Assembly: GCA_963743325.1 (NCBI GenBank)
Contig: CAVUOZ010000010.1
Coordinates: 1-64,000 of the forward strand
Source of the DNA: DATFVA01 sp963743325
GTDB lineage: Bacteria > Bacteroidota > Ignavibacteria > Ignavibacteriales > Ignavibacteriaceae
Direction: 5' to 3'
Length of the DNA: 64,000 bases
Shown here: positions 53,287 to 62,347 of the stretch, one piece after another
How positions within the stretch are numbered: position 1 is the first letter of the stretch
Layout of the letters: each line of letters begins with the position of its first letter
Program-made: the position numbers and the translations under genes
The notes under the pieces: model-generated
Seen by the model: the letters and a program-made list of their open reading frames with translations, nothing else
What the model was told of the DNA's origin: nothing
Database searches by the model: none

Positions 53287-54273
53287 TTATTTGATCATAT
53301 AAATTGGTTTACCAGTCATCTTTTCTTCGTTCAGATCAAATAAAATATCTTTTTCTTCCTGCCGGACATTGCATTCTGAATATCCGCAATACCTGCACAA
53401 CTCGGGAATACAGTAATCAAAATGGATCTTGATTTGCGTATTCTGTAAAACCTTCATTAGCTTTTCTTCAATATCCTTTTCTTCATTATGCGATTTCTGA
53501 ATGGTAAAGTAATATGGTAGTATGAGATGAAAATCCAGGTATACCGTATCTCCTGATCTCCAGAACCTTAGCTCATGAAGATCAATCCAGTAAGGTTGTT
53601 TTATTTTACTAATTTCTGAGACGATTTTTTTGAGAAGTTCCGGATCAGTTTCATTCATCAATCCGCCGATAGATTCTCTTATAAGCTTATAACCTGTAAA
53701 CAAAATATTCAAGGCTACAGCTATCGCAAATAAGGGATCAAGAAGCTGGAAGTCAGTAAATATGACAAGTACAATTCCAACTATTACGCCGATGCTGGTA
53801 TAAGAATCAGTGAGAACATGTTTACCGTCTGCAACGAGAGTTAACGAGTTTGTTTTTTTCCCCATTCTGATCAAATAAGTTCCAAGCAGCAAGTTGATTC
53901 CGCCTGCAGCGCTTATGACAAAAACACCAACGTTTAATTGTCTGAGATTCGAACCATTTATGATATCCAGTATAGAAGTATAAATTATGAAAATAGCAGC
54001 TGTCAGGATCAGAAACCCTTCTATTCCTGCTGAGAAATACTCGACATTTCCGTGACCGTATAAATGTGATTCATCTGCAGGTTTTGAACTCAGGATAATG
54101 CTATATAATGCCATTGAGGTTGCCAGTATATGAACTACGGATTCAGCTGCATCTGAAAAGATAGCAGCAGAACCGGTGATCAGAAATGCTCCCATTTTCG
54201 AGAAGAACATGATTATTCCGACCAATAGAGACAGGTACGCAGCCCTTTTCTTCAAAGCGATATTATCAGTCAT
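53287..54273 (-). CDS. Cation diffusion facilitator metal exporter with a Cys-rich tail
   Basis: A 328-residue CDF transporter. It has SDAAESVVHILATSMALYSI (first metal-site Asp), SHLYGHGNVEYFSAGIEGFL and VADGKHVLTDSYTSIGVIVG (HxxxD of helix V), the transmembrane zinc/iron-type site. The cytoplasmic domain (about 205-290) has the usual DLHELRFWRSGDTVYLDFHL. An unusual C-terminal tail has Cys in CIPELCRYCGYSEC, followed by an acidic, Met/Lys-containing end. Zn, Fe, Mn or Co could be carried. The SpoIIE-type phosphatase gene lies 15 nt upstream. Confidence 0.9.
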   Translation of the reverse strand: MTDNIALKKRAAYLSLLVGIIMFFSKMGAFLITGSAAIFSDAAESVVHILATSMALYSIILSSKPADESHLYGHGNVEYFSAGIEGFLILTAAIFIIYTSILDIINGSNLRQLNVGVFVISAAGGINLLLGTYLIRMGKKTNSLTLVADGKHVLTDSYTSIGVIVGIVLVIFTDFQLLDPLFAIAVALNILFTGYKLIRESIGGLMNETDPELLKKIVSEISKIKQPYWIDLHELRFWRSGDTVYLDFHLILPYYFTIQKSHNEEKDIEEKLMKVLQNTQIKIHFDYCIPELCRYCGYSECNVRQEEKDILFDLNEEKMTGKPIYMIK

Positions 54274-54288
54274 ATAAATTCCCCAAAA

Positions 54289-55383
54289 TTAAAAAGCCTT
54301 CATAACAATTAAAGTAAGGTCATCCTGAACAGGTGAAGAATAAGTAAAATTCTTAACGGCATTAATTATAATATTCTGTAATTCCTGGGCTGATTTATCC
54401 GCATTCTTATAAATAATGCTGGTTAGTTTATCCTCTCCGAATGTGCTGTAATGACTGTCCATTGCTTCCACGACTCCATCCGTAAAGAAAATGAATAAAT
54501 CTCCGGACTGCGGTTTCAGGGTAATTTCCTCGGTTGAATTGGAAAATACAGGTTCGTTAGCCAAACCTATTCCCATACCTCGTGGTATAACCCTGAAACA
54601 TTCATCGGTTAATTTATGATAATGAATCAAGGGCATATGTCCCGCCCGGGATAAGATAATTTCACCGCCGGAATTTAATTCAGCAACACTTAAAGTCAAA
54701 AATGAACCTTTGCGTAAAACCCTCTTCAAATTCTGGTTGAGTGTATATAGTATCTCTTTTGGAGAGGAATCAACTGTGACAAGATTGTGAAGAATTGACT
54801 GCACCTGAACCATATGAAGGGCAGCCGACATTCCTTTGCCGGAAACATCACCAATTACCACAAAAATTTTATCACTATTTAAATCAGGTTGTATAAAATC
54901 ATAATAATCTCCGCCGACTTCCCTTGCAGTTTCCATATAACAGCTTATTTCATAAAATTTATTTTGCGGCGGAACTTTAGGCATCATATTTAACTGGATC
55001 TCGCGGGCGACTTCCAGTTCATCCTTTGCGGTAAGTTTATCAGCAAGTTCAAAAGCAACAAGAAGGTTTATTAAAACAAATCCCCACACTGCAAACCCCC
55101 AGTCATTACCAAGATAAGCAAGTATAAATAATATTAATCCCAATGAATAAATTACCCTGCGCATCGGCGTAAGAAGATTCAGAAATTCAAGGAACAGATT
55201 TCTGGTGAACAAAACAAAATCCCAGACTTTGTTTCTGCTCTTATCAGGTTTCTTCATTCTTCTGACATAGAAATCATATACTTCAGGAACATCCTTTTTT
55301 ACGAGTTTCTGAAACTCGTTATAATTAATTTCTCCGGTATAAAAATGGAATAATCTCCTTAATCTCTTAAACAGGTTATTCAT
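54289..55383 (-). CDS. Membrane-anchored SpoIIE/RsbU-type serine phosphatase
   Basis: A 364-residue PP2C-family phosphatase. Residues 1-70 are soluble and basic, two hydrophobic segments (VIYSLGLILFILAYLG and FAVWGFVLINLLVAFELAD) follow, then a phosphatase domain: EIQLNMMPKVPP, REVGGDYYDF (metal-binding Asp), GDVSGKGMSAALHMVQVQSI, ILSRAGHMPLIHYHK and IFFTDGVVEAMDS. Such enzymes dephosphorylate anti-sigma-factor antagonists in partner-switching control of stress genes. No anti-sigma or antagonist gene is next to it. Confidence 0.9.
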   Translation of the reverse strand: MNNLFKRLRRLFHFYTGEINYNEFQKLVKKDVPEVYDFYVRRMKKPDKSRNKVWDFVLFTRNLFLEFLNLLTPMRRVIYSLGLILFILAYLGNDWGFAVWGFVLINLLVAFELADKLTAKDELEVAREIQLNMMPKVPPQNKFYEISCYMETAREVGGDYYDFIQPDLNSDKIFVVIGDVSGKGMSAALHMVQVQSILHNLVTVDSSPKEILYTLNQNLKRVLRKGSFLTLSVAELNSGGEIILSRAGHMPLIHYHKLTDECFRVIPRGMGIGLANEPVFSNSTEEITLKPQSGDLFIFFTDGVVEAMDSHYSTFGEDKLTSIIYKNADKSAQELQNIIINAVKNFTYSSPVQDDLTLIVMKAF

Positions 55384-55505
55384 ATTATTACCTGAGGCTT
55401 GAAATACCTGTACATTGCTCGATTAACAGTCCGGTTGAGATTATAGATAATTGGGAGAGTAATAAGGGAAGGATATTTTCTGAAATTATTCATTAAAATA
55501 TCAGC

Positions 55506-56663
55506 TTAAATTTTACTTAAAACATTAGCTGCTTCTTTAATAACATCATCTTTTTTTGCAAAGCAGACTCTCAATAAATTTTCGCTTCTTTTATCACTAT
55601 AAAAAGGGGAGAGGGGAATGGTCGCGATTCCGGCTTCTTTTGTTAGTTTTTCAGCAAAATCCAAATCATTCAAATTGGTAATCCGGGAATAATCAAGAAG
55701 CTGAAAATATGTTCCTGCAGCGGGCTTGATATTCCACCTTGATTCCTTCATATACTTAAGAAATAAATTTCTCTTTTCCTCATAGAAATTATTCAGCTTA
55801 AGGTAATGACTTTCGTTGTCCATATATTCAGCAAAAGCATATTGAATAGGAGTATTAACAGCGAACACTATAAACTGATGAACTTTCCTGAACTCTCTCA
55901 TCAGACTACCAGGTGCAGCACAATAACCCATCTTCCATCCCGTAGTATGGTAAGTTTTACCAAAAGATGATATAACAAAAGTCTTCTTGGAAAGTTCCAT
56001 TGAACCGGAAATAGATATATGTTTTCTCTCATCGAACACAATATGCTCATAGACTTCATCACTGAGTATAAATATATCCTTATTCCGTGTAATCTCTTCA
56101 AGATATTTTATATCTGTCTCATTTATTACACTGCCGGTCGGATTATGGGGTGAATTAACGATTATCATCCTTGTTCTTCCGCTTATAGCTTTTGCGACTT
56201 TATCCCAATCAATAGTAAAATCATTTTTATTCAGAGGAATATACACGGGAATACCGCCATTAATTTTAACGGAAGGCGCATAGCTGTCATAAGCTGGTTC
56301 AAATAAAATTACTTCATCTCCGTGATTTATTACCGCAGAGACCGCCGTATAAATCGCCTGGGTTGCACCGGCTGTTATGTTAATCTCAGCTTCGGAGTCG
56401 TACCTGTGACCATATAACTTATTTATCTTTTCAGAGATCCTTTGCCTCAAAACCGGGATTCCCTGCATCGGCGCATACTGATTAAATCCTTTTCTGATAT
56501 AATATTCCACCAGATCAATCAGTTCTTCCGAACAATTAAAATCGGGAAAACCCTGACTTAAATTGATTGCATTATATTCAACTGCCATTCGTGACATTAC
56601 AGTGAATATCGATGTCCCTACATCTGACAGTTTTGAGTTCAGTAGTTCAGTGTAATTATTCAT
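55506..56663 (-). CDS. PLP-dependent methionine/aromatic aminotransferase (YbdL-like)
   Basis: A 385-residue fold-type I aminotransferase. It has NLSQGFPDFNC, QYAPMQGIPVLRQRISEKIN, ITAGATQAIYTAVSAVIN, NSPHNPTGSVI, ILSDEVYEHIVFD and the PLP-Lys in SSFGKTYHTTGWKMGYCAAP, with RVCFAKKDDVI at the end. NLSQGFPDF and the FGKTYHTTGWKMGY context are typical of the YbdL/MtnE-type methionine transaminases. Keto-acid substrate unknown. The 313-nt gap upstream (56664-56976) is gene-free and holds the second dispersed repeat. Confidence 0.9.
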   Translation of the reverse strand: MNNYTELLNSKLSDVGTSIFTVMSRMAVEYNAINLSQGFPDFNCSEELIDLVEYYIRKGFNQYAPMQGIPVLRQRISEKINKLYGHRYDSEAEINITAGATQAIYTAVSAVINHGDEVILFEPAYDSYAPSVKINGGIPVYIPLNKNDFTIDWDKVAKAISGRTRMIIVNSPHNPTGSVINETDIKYLEEITRNKDIFILSDEVYEHIVFDERKHISISGSMELSKKTFVISSFGKTYHTTGWKMGYCAAPGSLMREFRKVHQFIVFAVNTPIQYAFAEYMDNESHYLKLNNFYEEKRNLFLKYMKESRWNIKPAAGTYFQLLDYSRITNLNDLDFAEKLTKEAGIATIPLSPFYSDKRSENLLRVCFAKKDDVIKEAANVLSKI

Positions 56664-56976
56664 TTCACAGTTATTTAAATAATAATTTTATACATCCTAA
56701 AATATAAATTAAATTATTCATTGAAGTTATAATCGGGTTATAGCCTTTTTGCATTCCTTATCAGAATAATCTATAATCAGGCTATATGTTTATATATTCA
56801 TCAATTTATCTATGAAAGTAATATGTATTTGGGTAAAGGGCGGGTAGTGCTTAGAGCGTATGTGAATCGTCTGTGGAAATGGTCTAATAATCGAAGGTGG
56901 TTTTACCAGTACCAATGATTCCGGATTGCAGGGTAAAATAATGGAATTATCAGATAGGCTGCTTACCGGGTAAATC
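56664..56976. other. Gene-free gap with the second repeat-family member
   Basis: No gene is seen. AT-rich sequence (56664-56830) is followed by the dispersed repeat (about 56835-56960), just before the end of the Sel1 gene. Confidence 0.6.
56855..56953. repeat. Dispersed intergenic repeat, copy 2
   Basis: It has two 11-nt units (AGCGTATGTGA and ATCGTCTGTGG, 56855-56876) and then the 42-nt block at 56912-56953 shared with 9556-9597. The segment upstream of the units (GGGTAGTGCTTAGAGC) also resembles that at 9464-9477, so the similarity extends over about 125 nt. Confidence 0.72.
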
Positions 56977-58515
56977 TTAATTTACTTCGAATTCAGGAGA
57001 TGAAGGGCGGATCGAGTCATATAATGCTTTTAATCGATCATAAGCAAACCGGTTTCCGCGTTGTGCTGAATCCCGGTAATATTTAACTGCTTTTGCTTCA
57101 TCGCGTTGGAGACCGATACCATTCTCATATGCGTAAGCAACCGCGGTCTGCGCGAGGACAGAACCTTTCTCTGAAGCAGATAAAAGACGGGTAGTCTGGT
57201 CTATATAATTTGAAGATGATAATTGATCAAGTACTATAGCCGCATCCATTCTTATCTCTGCTTCCTTTGAGCCGAGATTTTTAGCCTGCTGCCAATAGGA
57301 AAATGCTTTCTGTAAACCTGACTGCGCATCAGAAGAATAATGGTAAAGTCCGTATTCGATAAGCGCCGGGGAAAAGTTTTTACCTGCAGACCGCTCGAGA
57401 AGACTCAATGCATCATTTAACATTATCTGGTGATCGAAGCCCAGGATTTCCAAACCATACCAATCGAATAATGCAACAGGGTTATCTGCATCACTTGCTC
57501 TTTTAATTAAAGGGAAAAACATGTCTGCCTTCTGCATTTTATAAAGGAGTATCGATGCAGTGGGACTGTCGAGTCTCGACGCCCTGATATAATATTCAAT
57601 CGCTGTTATTAAATCCTTTGAATAATAGATTCCAGACTCGTAAAGTCTGCCGAGAAATGCAAGGGCTTCGGGGCTGCCATAGTCTGCTGCTAAATTAATT
57701 AAAGGGATAAATTCCGAAATAGATACGAAATTAGTATCCTGCAGACTATTTTTTATTGTATCTGACAGAACAGTGTAACCGGAATGTGTCAAATCTTCAA
57801 GAAGTCTTCTGTTAGTTACATTTGGAATAGAATCGAGTACGTCTTCGAAATCAATAAATACCAGTCCTAAGGAAGATTTAATTGAAGAATTATCCTGATT
57901 TTCATTGGTTGTATCAGAACGGCTAAGGTTAAGAGCAGACGTATCTATCCTGGATTCAGGAACTTTAACCTTAATTTCCTTTAATGTTTCAAGAGCGTCT
58001 GCATTACCTTTTTGTGCAGATTTACTGATCCAGCTATAAGCCTTTCCCCAGTTTCTTTTTACTATCAGGTTGTCAGTATAGAGCAGTCCTACAGCATACT
58101 GTGCCTGGGGCATTCCTTCTTCGGCTGCCTGCTTCAAAAATTGAAATGCTTTAAAAGGATCCCATTCTGTTCCCCAGCCATTCATAAGCAGAATGGCATA
58201 GTTGTATTTTGCTGCTGTAACACCGTGATCCGCGGCGCTCTTTATCCATTTGGCTGCCTTAACGGTATCAGCTTCAACTCCTTCACCAAAGAGGTATCGT
58301 ATACCAAGTTCGTGCTGCGCAAGCGGATCACCCGAATTGGCCTCTCTGATTAAATTAAACTGCTGCCAGATTCTATATGCCAAGTCAGGCTGATAAAATA
58401 AATTAGGACTGCGCTGAGGCTTATTGTCCTTAAATGCAAAGCTCTTTGTAGAATCCTGACTATAAGAATTCCCAATAATAAATAAGCAGAAAAAGCTTAT
58501 AAAAATAGTCTTCAA
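56977..58515 (-). CDS. Exported Sel1-like repeat protein
   Basis: A 512-residue exported protein with a signal peptide (TIFISFFCLFIIGNSYSQ). It has numerous Sel1/TPR-like repeats such as DPLAQHELGIRYLFGEGVEA, AAKWIKSAADHGVTAAKYNY, AFQFLKQAAEEGMPQAQYAV, YYIRASRLDSPTASILLYKM and AVKYYRDSAQRGNRFAYDRL. Sel1 arrays mediate protein-protein contacts. The middle (about 200-270) is a non-repeat linker. Divergent from nothing; it sits downstream of the BamA-like gene, separated by 312 nt in which I see no gene. Confidence 0.85.
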   Translation of the reverse strand: MKTIFISFFCLFIIGNSYSQDSTKSFAFKDNKPQRSPNLFYQPDLAYRIWQQFNLIREANSGDPLAQHELGIRYLFGEGVEADTVKAAKWIKSAADHGVTAAKYNYAILLMNGWGTEWDPFKAFQFLKQAAEEGMPQAQYAVGLLYTDNLIVKRNWGKAYSWISKSAQKGNADALETLKEIKVKVPESRIDTSALNLSRSDTTNENQDNSSIKSSLGLVFIDFEDVLDSIPNVTNRRLLEDLTHSGYTVLSDTIKNSLQDTNFVSISEFIPLINLAADYGSPEALAFLGRLYESGIYYSKDLITAIEYYIRASRLDSPTASILLYKMQKADMFFPLIKRASDADNPVALFDWYGLEILGFDHQIMLNDALSLLERSAGKNFSPALIEYGLYHYSSDAQSGLQKAFSYWQQAKNLGSKEAEIRMDAAIVLDQLSSSNYIDQTTRLLSASEKGSVLAQTAVAYAYENGIGLQRDEAKAVKYYRDSAQRGNRFAYDRLKALYDSIRPSSPEFEVN

Positions 58516-58827
58516 AGATGAAGTCCCGGGTTTTTAATCAATTACCGTTGAAACGGCTAATAATGTTTTTATTTTAATACTGGAGTTGAAAAGCCAGGAT
58601 TTGTTCTTTTATCAAAAACAATATTAAAAGTTAGAAGCAAATATGATAATAAAAGTTTAATAATTTTTAATAATATTTGGGTATGAACCTTAAATTAAAT
58701 CCCCTTTTCAATTCAATTTATTTCAAAATAGTTAAGATTATCACATTTTACCATTTTAACGTTACGCGATAGTTTTAGCTGAAACATTAGTCATTTCATC
58801 TTCTGTTTTAAAAAATGTTTCACTTTA
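58516..58827. other. Gene-free AT-rich gap
   Basis: Both neighbours are on the minus strand. No ORF, clear promoter or strong hairpin is seen in these 312 nt. It probably holds the Sel1 gene promoter. Confidence 0.45.
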
Positions 58828-60543
58828 TCATTCATCTGAAAATTTAATGGTCTCCGGTTCATCAAAGTTAAAATCTCTGGTGCTAAGGGCAAAAGTCGCC
58901 GAGAATATTATTCCGGTGTTTTCCTTACCCGAAATAGGGTTATAAGGATTATAAACCAGGGCCAGTTCAAAATTAGTATTTGATATTGACTCATTCTTCG
59001 TTCTAAATCCAATTCCGTACCCCTGGTAAATGCGGCTGGATAACAAACTCTGATTTTCACCGGAAATCAAACCGTAATCAGCAAATACAATCCCTCCGAT
59101 CACAAACCCAAGTAGATCATATGGTGAAAATAATCTCATTTCAAGATCGAGTATATTTCTTTTTAGTCCCGGGGCAGTAAAGTCATTGAAGCCTGGCATT
59201 CCCGCTTTTCTATCGAGATATATCTGTTCACCCTGAAACATGTTATAGCCGAGAATGAAATTATTCTGAAGGAAGAACCTTGCCTTCCAACTATTCTTCG
59301 TAATTAGAGGAGAGTGATAAATTAAATCAAGTTTTACCGTATTCTGCTCCCATTGGTTTGAAAAGCGGTAACCGCCAATCTCAAAATTTCCGGATAAATA
59401 TCCTGCCTGATGAATCCGTGTAGAATAAACGAGCTGCAATCCGAAGTACCACCTGTTATAAAATTCCCTTTCATCGGATCCGGTCGTTAAGGCAATCATA
59501 CCGCCTACAGGAATATCTTCGGTAACGCCGAATCCATTTACAAAATATGATTTGTAAAATTCCTTCTGAATCATCCCGAAGCTTACAAGATAGAGCCTGT
59601 TGTTCTCAAAAATTTTGTTTGAATCCGGTAAAACAACAGGTCTGATACTGTAATGTTTGCGGTAGTATCTTCCCGAAAATATTATCGAAGAATTCATTCT
59701 AAAATTTCCGGTGCCAAACCAGACAGGGAATGATCTCCCGACCCAGAGATCCTGTGAGTCAAAGCTGTGAGGAATAAGACGTACTGATTTATCGGCATCA
59801 ACGAATCTTAAATCATCATGCTGCCAGGAAAAATCAAGTCCTCCGGCCCACCTTGTTCTCGTAGTGAAAAAAGATCTGTCAAAGCTGATCCCGAACATAT
59901 TACTTTTATTGTTGCTTGCCAGATTTACAGATGCATTAACGAATGATCCCTTAATGTTATTTATTGTATATTCAAACTGCCCGCCCCATCCGATATAAGT
60001 ATCCTCATCATGAGTAATGGTTACCCCGACAACATTCCCGATTCCTAAAAAATTCTTATCCCTTAATCCCAGGTACCCGTTCTTATTTGCAGGGCTGTAC
60101 GAGATTTGGGGATTTAAAGTCCACTTATCCTTTGTATTAACATGGACATTCACCTTACCGGGTTCTGTTGACCCCTCGATATATATTCGTGCGTCGTAAA
60201 AGTATCCCGACTGACGTAAAAGTCTTTCACTATCAGCAATGGACTGCGGGTCTATTGCCTGTCCTGCCTTAAAGAGCAGAATATTTTTTATTACCCAGGT
60301 TTTTGTTTTGATATGTAATGCATTACCTATCTCTCCGAATATATCGGGCTGCCAATCTTTTCCATCATCCAATGACGGGCCGGAGACATCAATGCTATTA
60401 ATGTAGATATGATTAATAATCTTTCCATCATTAGAATTGGTCCGGGATGAATCGGAGGGTCCGGCAAATGCACTCAAACAAAAAGGTAAAAGGGCTGTGT
60501 TTATAACATAAATGACAAATTTTCTGGTAAACATCATATTCAC
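58828..60543 (-). CDS. BamA/TamA-like outer-membrane beta-barrel protein
   Basis: A 571-residue outer-membrane protein. After a signal peptide (INTALLPFCLSAFAGP) there is one POTRA-like domain (about 70-135, WVIKNILLFKAGQAIDPQSI, SERLLRQSGYFYDARIYIEG), then a barrel whose strands alternate aromatic and polar residues (GYLGLRDKNFLGIGN, GGQFEYTINNIKGSFVNASV, GIVFADYGLISG, YQGYGIGFRTKNE). The end (FALSTRDFNFDEPETI) has the aromatic-rich penultimate strand, but an acidic tail follows. With a single POTRA it is not the essential BamA. It may insert or translocate a specific outer-membrane or lipid substrate. Confidence 0.75.
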   Translation of the reverse strand: MNMMFTRKFVIYVINTALLPFCLSAFAGPSDSSRTNSNDGKIINHIYINSIDVSGPSLDDGKDWQPDIFGEIGNALHIKTKTWVIKNILLFKAGQAIDPQSIADSERLLRQSGYFYDARIYIEGSTEPGKVNVHVNTKDKWTLNPQISYSPANKNGYLGLRDKNFLGIGNVVGVTITHDEDTYIGWGGQFEYTINNIKGSFVNASVNLASNNKSNMFGISFDRSFFTTRTRWAGGLDFSWQHDDLRFVDADKSVRLIPHSFDSQDLWVGRSFPVWFGTGNFRMNSSIIFSGRYYRKHYSIRPVVLPDSNKIFENNRLYLVSFGMIQKEFYKSYFVNGFGVTEDIPVGGMIALTTGSDEREFYNRWYFGLQLVYSTRIHQAGYLSGNFEIGGYRFSNQWEQNTVKLDLIYHSPLITKNSWKARFFLQNNFILGYNMFQGEQIYLDRKAGMPGFNDFTAPGLKRNILDLEMRLFSPYDLLGFVIGGIVFADYGLISGENQSLLSSRIYQGYGIGFRTKNESISNTNFELALVYNPYNPISGKENTGIIFSATFALSTRDFNFDEPETIKFSDE

Positions 60544-60716
60544 AAGATATTATTTATGGCGTCATTTTAACAATACCTTAATAATTGTTCTGTGATCCCG
60601 TCTGTTTTTTATAATTACCGGAATTTTTCTTGACCTGAATATTCTATTAAAGTAACTTGAAGATCATAAAAACTGGATATTGTCACAGGAAAGTTTACCA
60701 CTATTAAAAAAAGTTT

Positions 60717-62321
60717 ATGGGAATAAATGTTTCTGTCGCAGACCTTATTATAATTGCAGGATATATTTTTCTCGTTCTGGTCATTGGACTTTATTTCAGG
60801 AAAAAACATAAAAACAGCGAGGAATATTTTCTTGCGGGAAGAAATGTCGGCTGGATAGCAATCGGGGCTTCTCTATTTGCAACAAATATTTCGAGCGAAC
60901 ATTTTCTTGGACTGGCGGGAACAGGTGCACAATCAGGACTTGCAGTAGGTCATTTTGAATGGCTCGCCTGTCTAATAGTACTTCTGCTCGGCTGGGTATT
61001 TACTCCATTCTACCTGAAGTCCGGTGTTTTTACGATGCCCGAGTTCCTGGAAAAACGCTATAATAGCACTTCAAGGTATTATCTGAGCATTGTTTCTATC
61101 GTTGCTTATGTTCTGACAAAAATATCCATTGCTCTTTATGCAGGAGGAATATTACTGAACGCCGTAATGGGCTGGGATATGTATACATCGGCAGTTGTAA
61201 TAGTTTTAATCACAGGGCTATACACTGTTATCGGGGGATTGTCCGCAGTAATATATACTGACCTTGTGCAAACGGTAATTCTCATAGGAGGGTCAGTAAC
61301 ATTGACGGTATTGGGATTAATCCAGGCAGGCGGATGGAATAATCTAGTAGCAGGAACACCTGTTTCCTATTGGCATATGTTTAAACCTATGAGCGATCCC
61401 GATTTCCCCTGGACAGGGATTGTTTTTGGGGCACCAATCCTTGGAATATGGTACTGGTGTACAGATCAATATATCGTTCAAAGAGTGCTTAGCGCGAAGA
61501 ACTTATCCAACGCGCAAAGCGGGGCAATATTCGCGGGTTTTCTAAAGATACTCCCTGTATTCATACTAATTCTTCCCGGTATAATTGCATTTTATCTTTC
61601 AAAGGGGAGTATAAGCGGCGACCAGGCTTATGCCTGGATGGTTACAAATCTCCTGCCTTCAGGCCTGAAAGGACTTGTAGTAGCAGGACTTCTTGCCGCC
61701 CTTATGTCTTCACTAAGCGCAATGTTTAATTCGACATCCACTCTGCTGACTATAGATATTTATAAGAAAATGAAACCTGGTGCTGATGAGAAGGCAACTG
61801 TTAATTTCGGACGTATAACAACCGGAGTTATGGTCGTTCTTGGATTATTATGGATACCTTTTATCGGGTTACTGAGCGATAACAGGATGTACGTTTATCT
61901 TCAGAGCGTGCAGGCATATATATCTCCGCCTATTGCGGCTTGCTTTCTATTCGGGATATTCTGGAAAAGAGTTAATGGCAAGGGTGCAGTAGCAGCTCTT
62001 ATGACAGGACTGGTACTTGGAGGTATCAGGCTCATCCTGGAAATTCAAAATAAAATTTATCCCTTATCAAATGATTTCCTCCGGTTCACCGCATCGATTA
62101 ACTTTTTGCACTATGCAATTTTCCTTTTCATCGTCTGTTCTGCAGTTCTTGTTTTCGTTAGTCTTGCAACGGAGGCTCCTGCAGGAAAGAAGCTCGAAAA
62201 ATTAGTTATAGCCGCAGGCGATATAAATTATAAGGCTGATTTGAAATGGAGAAAAGTAAATATAACTGCCTCAATTGTTCTGGTCTCAATACTGATATTC
62301 CTTTGGTGGACATTCGGATAG
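60717..62321 (+). CDS. Sodium/solute symporter (SSS family, SGLT-like)
   Basis: A 534-residue secondary transporter with about 14 helices. LIIIAGYIFLVLVIGLYFRK, EEYFLAGRNVGWIAIGASLF, ATNISSEHFLGLAGTGAQSG, YNSTSRYYLSIVSIVAYVLT and WYWCTDQYIVQRVLSAKNLS are landmarks of the vSGLT-like branch; AALMSSLSAMFNSTSTLLTI includes the sodium-site Ser pair. Sugars or inositol are likely substrates, but the binding residues were not checked. The BamA-like gene is divergent, with 173 nt of shared promoter region. Confidence 0.9.
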   Translation: MGINVSVADLIIIAGYIFLVLVIGLYFRKKHKNSEEYFLAGRNVGWIAIGASLFATNISSEHFLGLAGTGAQSGLAVGHFEWLACLIVLLLGWVFTPFYLKSGVFTMPEFLEKRYNSTSRYYLSIVSIVAYVLTKISIALYAGGILLNAVMGWDMYTSAVVIVLITGLYTVIGGLSAVIYTDLVQTVILIGGSVTLTVLGLIQAGGWNNLVAGTPVSYWHMFKPMSDPDFPWTGIVFGAPILGIWYWCTDQYIVQRVLSAKNLSNAQSGAIFAGFLKILPVFILILPGIIAFYLSKGSISGDQAYAWMVTNLLPSGLKGLVVAGLLAALMSSLSAMFNSTSTLLTIDIYKKMKPGADEKATVNFGRITTGVMVVLGLLWIPFIGLLSDNRMYVYLQSVQAYISPPIAACFLFGIFWKRVNGKGAVAALMTGLVLGGIRLILEIQNKIYPLSNDFLRFTASINFLHYAIFLFIVCSAVLVFVSLATEAPAGKKLEKLVIAAGDINYKADLKWRKVNITASIVLVSILIFLWWTFG

Positions 62322-62347
62322 AATTTTAAGTACCCGGTAAAAAATAA

